64,000 nucleotides of DNA from Flavobacterium amniphilum (GTDB lineage: Bacteria > Bacteroidota > Bacteroidia > Flavobacteriales > Flavobacteriaceae): NCBI RefSeq assembly GCF_023634845.1, contig NZ_JAMLJL010000013.1, positions 48,403 to 112,402 on the forward strand. The letters run 5' to 3'. Below, one piece after another: positions 36,189 to 45,851 of this stretch. The position numbers and the translations under genes were made by a program. The first letter of the stretch is position 1, and each line of letters begins with the position of its first letter. The notes below the pieces were generated by a model. It worked only from the letters and a program-made list of their open reading frames with translations, was not told the DNA's origin and did not search any database.

Positions 36189-37166
36189 CTATTTATACAT
36201 TACTTTTTTAACAGCTTTCACTACATCCTGAGCATTTGGCAACCATTCTTTCAACAATGTCGGAGAATAAGGGGCCGGAGCATCAGCTGTTGTGATTCTT
36301 TGTACCGGAGCATCTAAATAATCGAAAGCTCTTTCCTGAACCATATAAGTAATTTCAGAAGCAACCGAAGCAAATGGCCAAGCTTCTTCCAATACCACTA
36401 AACGGTTGGTTTTCTTTACTGAATTGATGATACAGTCATAATCCATAGGACGAACGGTACGCAAATCGATTACCTCAGCAGAAATTCCTTCTTTTGCTAA
36501 TTCTTCAGCAGCAGTTAAAGCTTCTTTGATAATCTTACCGAAAGAAACAATTGTCACATCACTTCCTTCTCTTTTGATATCAGCGACACCAAGCGGAATG
36601 ATATATTCTCCGTCAGGCACTTCTCCTTTATCACCATACATTTGCTCTGATTCCATGAAGATAACCGGATCATTGTCACGGATTGCCGCTTTCAATAAAC
36701 CTTTAGCATCATAAGGAGTAGAAGGAACTACTACTTTTAGTCCCGGAGTATTGGCAAACCAGTTTTCAAAAGCCTGTGAGTGTGTTGCACCTAACTGACC
36801 TGCAGAAGCTGTCGGACCACGGAATACCATCGGCATTGAGAACTGACCTGCAGACATCTGGCGCATTTTAGCAGCATTGTTGATAATTTGATCAATACCT
36901 ACCAATGAGAAGTTGAACGTCATGAATTCAACAATCGGACGGCAACCGTTCATGGCAGAACCTACCGCAATACCGGCAAAACCTAATTCAGCAATCGGCG
37001 TATCGATAACTCTTTTCGGTCCAAACTCATCAAGCATACCCTTTGAAGCTTTATAAGCTCCATTGTATTCTGCTACTTCCTCACCCATTAAATATACTGA
37101 TTCGTCACGACGCATTTCTTCGCTCATCGCTTCACAAACCGCTTCTCTAAATTGTATAGTTCTCAT
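36189..37166 (-). CDS. pdhB: Pyruvate dehydrogenase E1 component, beta subunit
   Basis: Thiamine-diphosphate-dependent decarboxylation of pyruvate. The 325-residue protein begins MRTIQFREAVCEAMSEEM and has GEEVAEYNGAYKASKG, the RVIDTPIAELGFAGIAVG segment and the C-terminal transketolase-like part (VIDLRTVRPMDYDCI). It could in principle be the beta subunit of a branched-chain 2-oxoacid dehydrogenase. No alpha subunit is adjacent. A TATTTTTG box lies at 37198-37205. Confidence 0.9.
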   Translation of the reverse strand: MRTIQFREAVCEAMSEEMRRDESVYLMGEEVAEYNGAYKASKGMLDEFGPKRVIDTPIAELGFAGIAVGSAMNGCRPIVEFMTFNFSLVGIDQIINNAAKMRQMSAGQFSMPMVFRGPTASAGQLGATHSQAFENWFANTPGLKVVVPSTPYDAKGLLKAAIRDNDPVIFMESEQMYGDKGEVPDGEYIIPLGVADIKREGSDVTIVSFGKIIKEALTAAEELAKEGISAEVIDLRTVRPMDYDCIINSVKKTNRLVVLEEAWPFASVASEITYMVQERAFDYLDAPVQRITTADAPAPYSPTLLKEWLPNAQDVVKAVKKVMYK

Positions 37167-37340
37167 ATAATATATGTATCTCTGTAAAATTGAAACGCAA
37201 AAATAAAAAATTAAAATGAGTTAGAAGGTTAGATTATTAGAATTTTAGATTTTTAGCCAAAGTCCTTTTCAGGCATTTTATACCTGACGGGTAATTTCAC
37301 CACACTTTTCAATTACAGCAACACTATTTTAACAAAGGAA

Positions 37341-37369
37341 AATTCCAAATTCCAATTACTAAATTCCAA
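37341..37369. repeat. Degenerate AATTCCA repeats in intergenic spacer
   Basis: AATTCCAAATTCCAATT followed by ACTAAATTCCA, a 7-bp-period repeat in the gap between the esterase remnant and pdhB. The same gap carries TTAGATT-type repeats at 37220-37256. Confidence 0.6.
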
Positions 37370-37439
37370 AAGTTGCACCTCGATATTACCGAATGCATCT
37401 AAATTTCCAAGAAATCCAATAATCATTCAATCAAAAAAA

Positions 37440-38655
37440 TTACGCTTTTTTTTCCTTCAGCAACATCTCCAGTTTTTCCCTCGTTTCAGCTACTTCTTTA
37501 AGTGTTAATGCTTTTTTGAAATTGGATATCGCTTTTGCCTTGTCTTCTTTCGCTAAATAGTAATCGCCCATGGAATCATAACAGTTGGCACTTTCCGGAT
37601 AATTGGTAATATTGAGCTTAAACAGGGCTTCAGCCTTGGCAAATTGTTTTTTCCCAAGCATCTTATACCCAAAATTGTTGATTTGACTTTCATTCGGTTT
37701 AACAGTATACCCCATTTGTTCAGAGGCTTTTTTATAGTGCGACACAATGACTTCCTCTAATTTAAAAGCAGGATTATCTAATTCACTGTCGTAGATTTTA
37801 AGCTTGTAAAAATAAAAAATAAAACGAAGCGCATCATATTCACCTATCAGCCTAACAGAATTATGATCGTCATTCTCATAAAAAACATGCTTGAAACGCA
37901 ATTGGTTCTTCCTGTTTTTGGAAAGGTTTTTAACAAATTCCAGATTACTGCGTAGAAGTCGTGTAGCACCACTGGTCTCTTTCTGAACACTAAGCGTGTC
38001 AACTCCTTTCTCCATTCTGTTTACCAAAGCCATAAACAACGTTTTGCCTTTGTATTTTTTAACCGGCAAAATGGCCTTCGCTTCTTTTACGGTTTTCTGA
38101 TTGTCCCACCATAACGCACCGTCAAGTGAAACATAGGAATTAAAAAGGTTGGATTGATGTAAAAGCGTCCGCACAACAGTCAACCCCCCCCAAAGAATGC
38201 CCTATAAGTGTTTTATAAGAAGTGGTTGGATAAGTCGAATTAACATACGGAATAAGCTCCTTTTCAACATAAGACATGAATTTCTCTCCGCCTCCCACAA
38301 CATCAGGCAATTCTTTATCGGTACCCACAGTCAAATCAATCAATCGGTCGGGATGAAGTATTCCCACAACAATCATGGGCGGACAAAGTCCTGATTCGCT
38401 CATATGCTCCGTAATACTGACCACAGTTTTGAAATTTTCATTGCCGTCCAGCAGGTAAATTACCGGATAACGTTCTTTGGATACAACTTTATCTCCTCCG
38501 TTGCTATTGGGCACATGAATCCAGACTTTGCGCTGCTCTCCTAATATTTTGGAAAACATACTTTTCTCAGACCCAACAGTAAACAGATTACTTTCCTGGG
38601 CTTTGGCAGAAACAACGGATAGTAATAATGCTAAACAATAAAAAAATGATTTCAT
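37440..38655 (-). pseudogene. Alpha/beta-hydrolase esterase with TPR tail, frameshifted in a G8 run
   Basis: The N-terminal part (signal peptide FFYCLALLLSVVSAKAQ, then YPVIYLLDGNENFKTV and LIGHSLGG) is in one frame. The remainder (LTVVRTLLHQSNLFNSYVSL and a C-terminal TPR-like region) is in another. The break is at eight G on the minus strand (38184-38191), inside the nucleophile elbow GHSLGG. One G fewer restores GHSLGGLTVVRTLL. The family is the Fes/esterase D-like putative esterases (PF00756). Both halves are otherwise intact, so this is either a recent mutation, a phase-variable tract or a sequencing error. Confidence 0.85.
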
Positions 38656-39267
38656 AACGTTTTAAAGAATTTCAGAATCTTGTCAATAACACGCAACACA
38701 ACAGTACTTATTCTCTTAAGCTACCTATTGATTTTCACATTCCGCTTCTATTACAAGATATTTTTTGTACGATTTTACACGCAAATATAAAACATTATTT
38801 AAGTTATCAACCTATTTACCCAATGCCTTAAAAACTATCAACTACCTAAACCATCAATATGCACACAATCTTTAAATTCTTCAATCTTTAAATTTTTAAA
38901 TCTTCCGATATATGGCGTACTTATAGCGTACTTATAGCGTACTTATAGCGTACTTATAGCGTATTTATAGCGTGTATAAGTGCACACCAAAAGCTATACT
39001 ATAAGAATACCCCAAATCCAAACCATCAGTTTTCCCCTACCCCAACTAGAGCAATTCACCCTTCCCCACTGATTATTAATTACATATACACAAAAACCCG
39101 TTAAACCAACAAATACAACACCTCAGTTAATACCGGAATAAACCGCGCCGGTATAAAAAAATGCGAAAACGAAATAGTTTGAAAAAAAATATTATGCACG
39201 CATAGTATTATTTCGTTTTTTTAATTAAATTTGTCATTCAATTTTGTAAAAACCAATTTATTAAACG
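38656..39267. other. Intergenic region with an 11-bp tandem repeat
   Basis: About 610 bases. A minus-strand promoter box TATATTTG (38782-38789) faces the esterase. CGTACTTATAG is tandemly repeated: four exact units and one with a C-to-T change (38916-38970), then CGTGTATAAGTGCACAC. TTTAAAT-type short repeats lie at 38868-38903. The right end carries the etfB promoter. No ORF or RNA gene is evident. Confidence 0.7.
39226..39233 (+). promoter_or_regulatory. etfB promoter -7 box
   Basis: TAAATTTG, 34 bases before the etfB start codon, fits TAnnTTTG. Confidence 0.6.
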
Positions 39268-40014
39268 ATGAAAATATTAGTTTGCATCAGCCATGTGCCT
39301 GATACTACTTCAAAAATTAACTTTACCAATGGTGATTCAGAATTTGACACTAACGGTGTACAATATGTAATTAATCCAAATGACGAATTTGGTTTAACAA
39401 GAGCGATCTGGTTCCAGGAACAACAAGGCGCAAACGTAACGGTTGTGAATGTGGGAGGTCCTGATACTGAGCCAACTTTAAGAAAAGCATTGGCAATTGG
39501 TGCAAACGAAGCAATCCGCGTAAATGCTAACCCTACTGACGGTTTATTTGTAGCAAAACAATTAGCGGAAGTAATCAAAAACGGCGGGTACGATTTAGTA
39601 ATCGCAGGAAGAGAATCATTAGACTACAACGGCGGAATGGTTCCGGGTATGATTGCAGGAATTTTAGGTTCTAACTTCGTAAACTCTTGTATCGATTTAA
39701 AAGTAGACGGTAATAATGCTACAGCTGTCCGTGAAATTGACGGTGGAAAAGAAACCGTTACTACAACTTTACCATTGATCGTTGGTGGTCAAAAAGGATT
39801 GGTTGAAGAGAAAGATCTACGCATTCCAAACATGCGCGGCATCATGACGGCAAGAACAAAAGCTTTACAGGTATTGGAACCTGTTGGTGCTGATGTTGCA
39901 ACTAAAGCAGTTAAATTTGAAAAACCGGCTCCTAAATCAGCTGTGAAATTAGTAAGCCCTGATAATTTAGATGAATTAATCAACTTATTACACAACGAAG
40001 CTAAAGTTATCTAA
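39268..40014 (+). CDS. etfB: Electron transfer flavoprotein, beta subunit
   Basis: Carries electrons from acyl-CoA and related dehydrogenases to the quinone pool with EtfA. The 248-residue protein begins MKILVCISHVPDT and has NPNDEFGLTRAIW, AGRESLDYNGGMVPGMIAG and the LRIPNMRGIMTARTK segment. It is a normal EtfB length. It is followed by etfA after a 94-base gap of short repeats. Confidence 0.96.
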   Translation: MKILVCISHVPDTTSKINFTNGDSEFDTNGVQYVINPNDEFGLTRAIWFQEQQGANVTVVNVGGPDTEPTLRKALAIGANEAIRVNANPTDGLFVAKQLAEVIKNGGYDLVIAGRESLDYNGGMVPGMIAGILGSNFVNSCIDLKVDGNNATAVREIDGGKETVTTTLPLIVGGQKGLVEEKDLRIPNMRGIMTARTKALQVLEPVGADVATKAVKFEKPAPKSAVKLVSPDNLDELINLLHNEAKVI

Positions 40015-40017
40015 TTT

Positions 40018-40098
40018 CAGTCTAAAGTCTAAAGCCAAAAGTCTTAAAGTTATTTAACTCCTGACTTTCAACTTTCGACCTTCGACTTTTAAACTAAA
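40018..40098. repeat. Degenerate heptamer repeats between etfB and etfA
   Basis: TCTAAAG/AAAGTCT-type heptamers (AGTCTAAAGTCTAAAGCC) are followed by an inverted set of ACTTTCGACCTTCGACTTTT-like heptamers. The two halves are roughly reverse complements and could fold as a long imperfect hairpin within the etf transcript. Confidence 0.65.
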
Positions 40099-40108
40099 AA
40101 AAATAATC

Positions 40109-41077
40109 ATGTCTATATTAATATACGCAGAATCAGCAGAAGGAAAATTCAAGAAGGTAGCTTTTGAATTAGCTTCTTACGCAAAAAAAATCGCCGAATC
40201 TACAGGCACAACCGTAACCGCTTTAACTATCAATGCAGGTGACGTTTCCGAATTAGGAAAATACGGTGTAGATAAAGTATTAAAAGTAACAAATGATAAA
40301 TTAGCTAACTTCACTGCAAAAGCATACGCTGATGCCATCAAACAGGCAGCAGAAAAAGAAAGCGCTAAAATCGTCATCTTATCATCAACTACAGACAGTT
40401 TATATGTTGCTCCGCTTGTAGCCGTTAACTTAAACGCAGGTTACGCATCAAACGTTGTGGCATTACCAATAAGCACCGCTCCTTTCCAGGTGAAGAGAAA
40501 TGCTTTCTCTAACAAAGCGTTCAACATCACTGAAATCACTACTGATGTTAAAGTATTGGCTATCGGTAAAAACAGCTACGGATTAGTAGAATCAACAGGT
40601 GCTGCTGCAGCTGAAGATTTCGCTCCGTCAATCTCTGATGCTGACTTTGGCGTAAAAGTACAATCAGTTGAAAAAGGATCCGGAAAAGTAACAATCGCCG
40701 ATGCTGATGTAGTGGTATCAGGAGGACGTGGATTAAAAGGTCCTGAAAACTGGGGTATGATCGAAGAATTAGCTTCTGTTTTAGGCGCTGCTACTGCTTG
40801 TTCAAAACCGGTATCCGATTTAGGATGGAGACCTCACAGTGAGCACGTAGGACAAACAGGAAAACCGGTAGCGACTAATTTATACATCGCAGTAGGTATT
40901 TCAGGTGCTATCCAACACATTGCAGGTATCAACTCATCTAAAGTAAAAGTTGCCATCAATTCTGACCCAGATGCTCCTTTCTTCAAAGTAGCCGATTACG
41001 GTGTAGTAGGTGATGCTTTTGATGTATTACCAAAATTAATTGAAAAATTAAAAGCGTTCAAAGCGCAAAATTCATAA
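40109..41077 (+). CDS. etfA: Electron transfer flavoprotein, alpha subunit
   Basis: FAD-binding partner of EtfB. The 322-residue protein has an N-terminal nucleotide-binding fold ([20 protein letters not shown]) and the FAD domain with [28 protein letters not shown] and [17 protein letters not shown]. It is of normal length and complete. A terminator follows at 41098. Confidence 0.96.
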   Translation: MSILIYAESAEGKFKKVAFELASYAKKIAESTGTTVTALTINAGDVSELGKYGVDKVLKVTNDKLANFTAKAYADAIKQAAEKESAKIVILSSTTDSLYVAPLVAVNLNAGYASNVVALPISTAPFQVKRNAFSNKAFNITEITTDVKVLAIGKNSYGLVESTGAAAAEDFAPSISDADFGVKVQSVEKGSGKVTIADADVVVSGGRGLKGPENWGMIEELASVLGAATACSKPVSDLGWRPHSEHVGQTGKPVATNLYIAVGISGAIQHIAGINSSKVKVAINSDPDAPFFKVADYGVVGDAFDVLPKLIEKLKAFKAQNS

Positions 41078-41097
41078 AGGTTTTCTTAACCCTGCTT

Positions 41098-41126
41098 AAA
41101 GAGTCACAAATTGTGGCTCTTTTTTA
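41098..41126 (+). terminator. Terminator after etfA
   Basis: AAAGAGTCAC and GTGGCTCTTT (one T-G pair) are followed by a T tract. Confidence 0.85.
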
Positions 41127-41181
41127 TTTCTACAACCCAAAGTTTTTTGTTACTTTGCAATGATATATTCACAGCCATAAA

Positions 41182-41805
41182 ATGAGTTTAGTAAAGCTAT
41201 CCATAAAAGGAATATCCTATAGTCAAACCCAAAACGGGGCATACGCATTAATTTTGAATGAAGTCGACGGCGACCGTAAATTACCGATTGTTATCGGAGC
41301 TTTCGAAGCACAGTCGATTGCCATTGCTCTGGAGAAAGAAATAAAACCTCCGAGACCATTGACACATGATTTGTTTAAAAACTTTGCCGAGCGTTTTGAC
41401 ATCGTCATCAAACAAGTCATCATCCACAAGTTGGTAGACGGGGTATTTTACTCCAGTATGATTTGTGAGCGCGACAAAATTGAGGAAATCATCGATGCAA
41501 GAACATCGGATGCCATTGCTTTGGCCCTGCGTTTTAATGCACCTATTTTTACTTACAAAAACATTTTGGACAAAGCCGGTATTTATCTGAAGGTAAACCC
41601 TGAAACAGACAATCCGGAGGAGAATATTGACGACGTGCTTTCAGCTCCCGAAACATTCGGCCTGGAAGAAAGCACAGACACCCAAAATACTTACGCTAAA
41701 TTCAGCCTGTCGGAATTACACGAAATGCTTGAGCAGGCCGTACAGGAAGAAGACTATGAAAAGGCAGCTAAAGTCAGGGACGAAATTTCAAAAAGAGAAT
41801 CTTAA
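41182..41805 (+). CDS. Bifunctional nuclease (DUF151) family protein with UVR motif
   Basis: A 207-residue protein. Residues 1 to about 140 match the BFN/DUF151 domain (LPIVIGAFEAQSIAIALE, RTSDAIALALRFNAPIF). The C-terminal segment LSELHEMLEQAVQEEDYEKA, then AAKVRDEI, is a UvrB/UvrC-type coiled motif. Relatives have reported nuclease activity, but a physiological role in Bacteroidota is not established. It lies between etfA and thyA, 84 bases before thyA. Confidence 0.88.
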   Translation: MSLVKLSIKGISYSQTQNGAYALILNEVDGDRKLPIVIGAFEAQSIAIALEKEIKPPRPLTHDLFKNFAERFDIVIKQVIIHKLVDGVFYSSMICERDKIEEIIDARTSDAIALALRFNAPIFTYKNILDKAGIYLKVNPETDNPEENIDDVLSAPETFGLEESTDTQNTYAKFSLSELHEMLEQAVQEEDYEKAAKVRDEISKRES

Positions 41806-41819
41806 ATTGCTTTATGCAA

Positions 41820-41885
41820 TAAGCCGTAAGCCACAGGCATTCAAAAACGCAAGCTTACTGCCTAAAGCCTAAAGTCACAGCAATA
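41820..41885. repeat. Degenerate short repeats before thyA
   Basis: AAGCCGTAAGCCACAG, then GCCTAAAGCCTAAAGTC, heptamer-like repeats of the TAAGCC/TAAAGCC kind, in the spacer between the DUF151 gene and thyA. Confidence 0.55.
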
Positions 41886-41889
41886 CAGA

Positions 41890-42714
41890 ATGAAACAATA
41901 TTTAGATTTAGTTAAGCACGTTTTAGATAACGGAAATCAGAAGGGAGACAGAACCGGAACCGGAACCATTAGCGTTTTCGGCTATCAGATGCGTTTTGAC
42001 TTAAATGAAGGCTTCCCGATGGTAACCACTAAAAAGCTTCACATGAAATCGATTGTTCATGAATTGCTATGGTTTTTAAAAGGCGAAACCAACATTGCCT
42101 ATTTAAAAGAAAACGGCGTCCGCATCTGGGATGAATGGGCCGATGAAAACGGAGACCTAGGTCCTGTTTACGGTCATCAGTGGCGCAACTGGAACAGTGA
42201 GGAAATTGATCAGATTACAGAACTGATCGAGACCTTAAAAACCAATCCAAACAGCAGAAGAATGCTGGTATCCGCATGGAACCCTTCGGTATTACCCGAT
42301 ACCACAACTTCTTTTGCCGAAAATGTTGCCAACGGAAAAGCTGCCTTGCCTCCGTGCCACGCTTTTTTCCAATTCTACGTTGCCGACGGTAAATTATCAT
42401 GTCAATTATACCAAAGAAGCGCCGACATCTTTTTAGGTGTACCTTTCAACATTGCATCTTACGCCTTGTTCACTTTAATGGTAGCACAAGTTTGTGGTTT
42501 ACAACCTGGAGAATTCATCCATACCTTCGGAGATGCCCACATATACAACAACCACATTGAACAATTGGAATTACAACTAAGCCGTGATCCAAAACCGTTA
42601 CCGAAAATGGTTCTGAACCCTGAGGTAAAAAACATCTTTGATTTCAAATTCGAAGATTTCACATTGGTTGACTACGATCCGCATCCGCATATCAAGGGAC
42701 AGGTTGCAATTTAA
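41890..42714 (+). CDS. thyA: Thymidylate synthase
   Basis: Methylates dUMP to dTMP using methylenetetrahydrofolate. The 274-residue protein has the catalytic Cys in [13 protein letters not shown], the dUMP-binding [20 protein letters not shown] and the ending [10 protein letters not shown]. It has a small insertion relative to the E. coli enzyme near residue 125-145 ([12 protein letters not shown] region). folA lies three genes downstream on the same strand, closing the folate cycle. Confidence 0.97.
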   Translation: MKQYLDLVKHVLDNGNQKGDRTGTGTISVFGYQMRFDLNEGFPMVTTKKLHMKSIVHELLWFLKGETNIAYLKENGVRIWDEWADENGDLGPVYGHQWRNWNSEEIDQITELIETLKTNPNSRRMLVSAWNPSVLPDTTTSFAENVANGKAALPPCHAFFQFYVADGKLSCQLYQRSADIFLGVPFNIASYALFTLMVAQVCGLQPGEFIHTFGDAHIYNNHIEQLELQLSRDPKPLPKMVLNPEVKNIFDFKFEDFTLVDYDPHPHIKGQVAI

Positions 42715-42732
42715 CAAACACTAACATCCTAT

Positions 42733-43752
42733 ATGAAAAACATACTGCGTGTAGCACTCTTATTAGCTACGAATATCTTATTGGCACAAAATGAAAATGA
42801 TAAAAAAATATTTCTGGATTCACTTAGCATCCCAACAACCGAAGAAGGCCATCATTATATAAGAATCATTAAAGATTTTGCTACCGATAAAGAAAAATAC
42901 GAAGTAACCGATTACTACCGCTCCGGACAAAAAAAGAAAGAGTTCACCGTAAAAGACAAAGAAGGACCATTATCACCTGTTGGAGACTTCACGGAATACA
43001 ACGAAAACGGAAACAAAGAACTGGAATTCAAATCTTCAAATTCCGAAAAAGGAATCGACATATCAACTAAATGGCATAAAAACGGAAAACTTAAAGAAGA
43101 AGTACATTCTGACAAATCGACTAAGAAGTCATTGTTGCGTCTATACTACGAAAACGGAAACAAACAATCTGTCGAAATCAGGGATTTTGACAGTCAGGAT
43201 AACAGCAACAATAAAATTGCACAAGCCTGGAGTAAAGACAACATCCAAACTGTAAAAGACGGAAAAGGAATTTATAACATTGAAAATGCTTCTGTTAAAA
43301 TATACGGAACCGTCGCAGACAGTTTAAAACAAGGAGAATGGACAGAACTCAACAAAGAGAACAATGAAAAATATCATGAAACTTTTGACAAAGGAAAATT
43401 CATAAAAGGTGAATTCACAGATTCAAATGGCGAGAAAACCATATACACTGAACTTTGGATACAGGCTAAACCGGAAAAAGGCATTCAGGATTTCGGACAG
43501 TTTATTGCCAAAAATTTTATTTACACCGCCGAAGCAAGAAGAATGAATATCGAAGGAAAGATCATTGTGGAATTTATAGTAGAAAAAGACGGAAACATAG
43601 ACAATATCAGGATCTTCAAAGGCCTTAACCACGGATTAGACCAACAAGCCATTAAAGCAGTTTCCCTGTATGAAAAATGGATTCCCGGAAAAGTAAGAGG
43701 TAAAAATGCCCGGTTCAGGTTTGCACTCCCAATTATGGCCAAACTGCAATAA
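42733..43752 (+). CDS. Secreted MORN-like/TonB C-terminal domain protein
   Basis: A 339-residue protein with a signal peptide (MKNILRVALLLATNILLAQ). The middle (about 40-230) has repeating YYENGNKQ/YNENGNKE segments typical of MORN-like repeats. The C-terminal ~90 residues (EGKIIVEFIVEKDGNIDNIR, ending FALPIMAKLQ) resemble the TonB C-terminal domain. No TonB transmembrane anchor is present, so it is likely periplasmic and not a classic energy transducer. It lies 18 bases after thyA. Confidence 0.82.
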   Translation: MKNILRVALLLATNILLAQNENDKKIFLDSLSIPTTEEGHHYIRIIKDFATDKEKYEVTDYYRSGQKKKEFTVKDKEGPLSPVGDFTEYNENGNKELEFKSSNSEKGIDISTKWHKNGKLKEEVHSDKSTKKSLLRLYYENGNKQSVEIRDFDSQDNSNNKIAQAWSKDNIQTVKDGKGIYNIENASVKIYGTVADSLKQGEWTELNKENNEKYHETFDKGKFIKGEFTDSNGEKTIYTELWIQAKPEKGIQDFGQFIAKNFIYTAEARRMNIEGKIIVEFIVEKDGNIDNIRIFKGLNHGLDQQAIKAVSLYEKWIPGKVRGKNARFRFALPIMAKLQ

Positions 43753-43794
43753 TTACAAAAAAACTCTTATCTTTAAATCGTAAACCTAACTCTT

Positions 43795-44118
43795 ATGGAC
43801 ACTAACCAACACGAATTGTATGAGTACGCCCGTTTGCGTCTGAAACAGAAAAAACACCTCTATTTTCATTTTGTTCTCTTTGTATTAGGCAGTATCTTTT
43901 GCGTTGTTGCCAATAAATTCTTAGGAGTCATGCCTGAAACCCATTGGTCATTATGGGCTATTACTATTTGGGCCTTTATTTTTGTATTGCACTTCATCAG
44001 GGTTTTTATAACCGACAGCTTCATGAACAAAAAATGGGAGCGTGAGCAAATCGACAAACTAATCGCAAAACAGGAGCGTAAAATCGAACAATTACAAAAA
44101 GACTTAGACAAACAATAA
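43795..44118 (+). CDS. 2TM-domain membrane protein
   Basis: A 107-residue protein with two helices (HFVLFVLGSIFCVVANKFLG and WAITIWAFIFVLHFIRVFIT) between a charged N-terminal helix and a C-terminal coiled tail (KLIAKQERKIEQLQKDLDKQ). This layout is the 2TM domain found in many Bacteroidota proteins; the function is unknown. It lies three bases before folA. Confidence 0.85.
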   Translation: MDTNQHELYEYARLRLKQKKHLYFHFVLFVLGSIFCVVANKFLGVMPETHWSLWAITIWAFIFVLHFIRVFITDSFMNKKWEREQIDKLIAKQERKIEQLQKDLDKQ

Positions 44119-44121
44119 CCA

Positions 44122-44607
44122 ATGATTATACTGATTGCTGCTGCAGGTCAAAACAATGAATTAGGAAAAGACAATGACTTACTCTGGCATTTACCGGATG
44201 ATTTCAAGCGTTTTAAAACACTAACCACCGGACATTATATCATCATGGGAAGAAAAACCTTTGAAAGCTTCCCTAAACCTCTTCCTAACCGCACCCATGT
44301 GATTATAACAAGAAGGATGGATTATATTGCTCCGGAAGGATGTATTGTTGTCAATTCATTTAAAAAAGCCATTGAAGCCTGCCCAAAAGATCAGGACATT
44401 TTTGTCATTGGTGGTGGAGAAATTTACAAACAGTCTATCGAAACAGCCGACTGCATAGAACTTACACGCGTTCACGCTGCATTTGATGCCGACACTTTCT
44501 TCCCCGAAATCAATCTACAGAACTGGAAGTTGAAATCCAGTGATTTTCATGATAAAGATGAAAAACACGCCTACCCTTTTACATTCGAAACGTATTATAA
44601 AACTTAA
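44122..44607 (+). CDS. folA: Dihydrofolate reductase
   Basis: Regenerates tetrahydrofolate after thymidylate synthase. The 161-residue protein has LIAAAGQNNELGKDNDLLWH (the substrate-binding start), LPDDFKRFK, IIMGRKTFESFPKPLPNRTH and the NADPH motif VIGGGEIYKQ. It is complete and of normal length. A terminator follows. Confidence 0.96.
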   Translation: MIILIAAAGQNNELGKDNDLLWHLPDDFKRFKTLTTGHYIIMGRKTFESFPKPLPNRTHVIITRRMDYIAPEGCIVVNSFKKAIEACPKDQDIFVIGGGEIYKQSIETADCIELTRVHAAFDADTFFPEINLQNWKLKSSDFHDKDEKHAYPFTFETYYKT

Positions 44608-44620
44608 GTTAATTCCAAAA

Positions 44621-44647
44621 AAAAACATCTCCTAAGAGATGTTTTTT
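44621..44647 (+). terminator. Terminator after folA
   Basis: ACATCTC, loop CTAA, GAGATGT, with A tract before and T tract after. Confidence 0.88.
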
Positions 44648-44649
44648 CT

Positions 44650-45092
44650 AATAATATCGTTTTCGGCATTATCCAATCAAAGAAAAAAGTTTTTAATGTT
44701 CCACCAATATTGTATTGGCCAAAAAAAACCGAGATTAGAATCTCTATGTTATATCACCAAATACCACTAAAGTAATACAACAAAAACTAAAATTTCCAAA
44801 AACAAATTTAACCCAAAGAACGTTTGTGACACTTTTTAAGCAATTGGGTAACAATTGCCAAAGCTCGATTGAAATAATTACAATTAACCGTGTCTGTTAA
44901 TTCTTTTTTTCTGCCACTAAATGTTTGAACATTTTAACGAGATTATCAGATTATAAATTTAAAACATTTTTTTAAATGTCACAATACCAAATAGTTAGTA
45001 TTTTAAAAAATACCAGATTTTAGTTAGAAAAACGATAAAAAACATAAATTATTCGCCCAAATACACACTTTTAGCTATTAAAAATTTAATTC
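44650..45092. other. Intergenic region with a cluster of short perfect dyads
   Basis: About 440 AT-rich bases without an ORF. Six short dyads are visible: CCAATATTGTATTGG (44704-44718), GAGATTAGAATCTC (44731-44744), GCAATTG/CAATTGC (44840-44858), AAATGTTTGAACATTT (44919-44934), ACATTTTTTTAAATGT (44964-44979) and GTATTTTAAAAAATAC (44998-45013). They could be operators or small hairpins ahead of menG. Confidence 0.5.
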
Positions 45093-45100
45093 TATATTTG
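45093..45100 (+). promoter_or_regulatory. menG promoter -7 box
   Basis: TATATTTG, 15 bases before the menG start; matches TAnnTTTG. Confidence 0.6.
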
Positions 45101-45114
45101 TTGAAAATTATTTT

Positions 45115-45846
45115 ATGTCAATCAGTACCAAACCATATAAAAATTCCGACTCAACAAAGAAGGAACAGGTCGCTAAAATGTTCGATACAATCTCATCAGA
45201 ATACGACAATCTGAATCGGGTAATTTCATTTGGCGTTGATGTTTCATGGCGAAAAAAAATTGTCAAAATGGTAGCTTCCAAAAATCCGAAGATGATTTTG
45301 GATGTTGCTACGGGAACTGGTGATTTAGCCATATTACTTTCACAGATTGATACAGACAAAATTGTTGGCTTGGATATTTCGGCAGGAATGCTGGAAATTG
45401 GCAAACAGAAAATAGCAGCCAAAAACCTTTCGAACCGTATTGAAATGGTTTTGGGAGACGGAGAAAAAATTCCTTTTGAAGACAATACCTTTGACGCCAT
45501 AACCGTTGCTTTCGGTATCCGTAACTTTGAAAACCTTGACGCCGGACTATCTGAAATACTTCGCGTTTTAAAGTCCGGAGGACAATTTGTGATTTTGGAA
45601 ACTTCGGTTCCTGAAAAGTTCCCTTTTAAACAAGGATATAATCTTTACACTAAAAACATTATGCCACTAATAGGTCGTTTATTTTCAAAAGATAAAGTTG
45701 CCTATAAATATTTATCCGATTCGGCTTCAATATTCCCACATGGTGAGCGTTTAAACAATATTTTACGTAATATTGGGTTTATAGATGTTAGAAACCTACC
45801 CCAAACATTCGGAGTGGCAACAATTTACAGCGCATCAAAAAAATAA
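45115..45846 (+). CDS. menG: Demethylmenaquinone methyltransferase
   Basis: SAM-dependent last step of menaquinone synthesis. The 243-residue protein has the SAM motif ILDVATGTGDLAILLSQ, the AFGIRNFENLDAGL signature and the ending PQTFGVATIYSASKK typical of UbiE/MenG. Bacteroidota use menaquinone, so MenG is the better name. porT follows by five bases, a pairing that recurs in this phylum. Confidence 0.94.
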   Translation: MSISTKPYKNSDSTKKEQVAKMFDTISSEYDNLNRVISFGVDVSWRKKIVKMVASKNPKMILDVATGTGDLAILLSQIDTDKIVGLDISAGMLEIGKQKIAAKNLSNRIEMVLGDGEKIPFEDNTFDAITVAFGIRNFENLDAGLSEILRVLKSGGQFVILETSVPEKFPFKQGYNLYTKNIMPLIGRLFSKDKVAYKYLSDSASIFPHGERLNNILRNIGFIDVRNLPQTFGVATIYSASKK

Positions 45847-45851
45847 CCGGA

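Noticed and set aside
38916..38970. Tandem repeat considered as a CRISPR array
   Set aside because: The unit is 11 bp with no spacers, and no cas genes are nearby.
44650..45092. Possible tRNA or ribosomal RNA in the folA-menG gap
   Set aside because: The dyads are short and isolated, with no cloverleaf, T-loop or CCA-like features.
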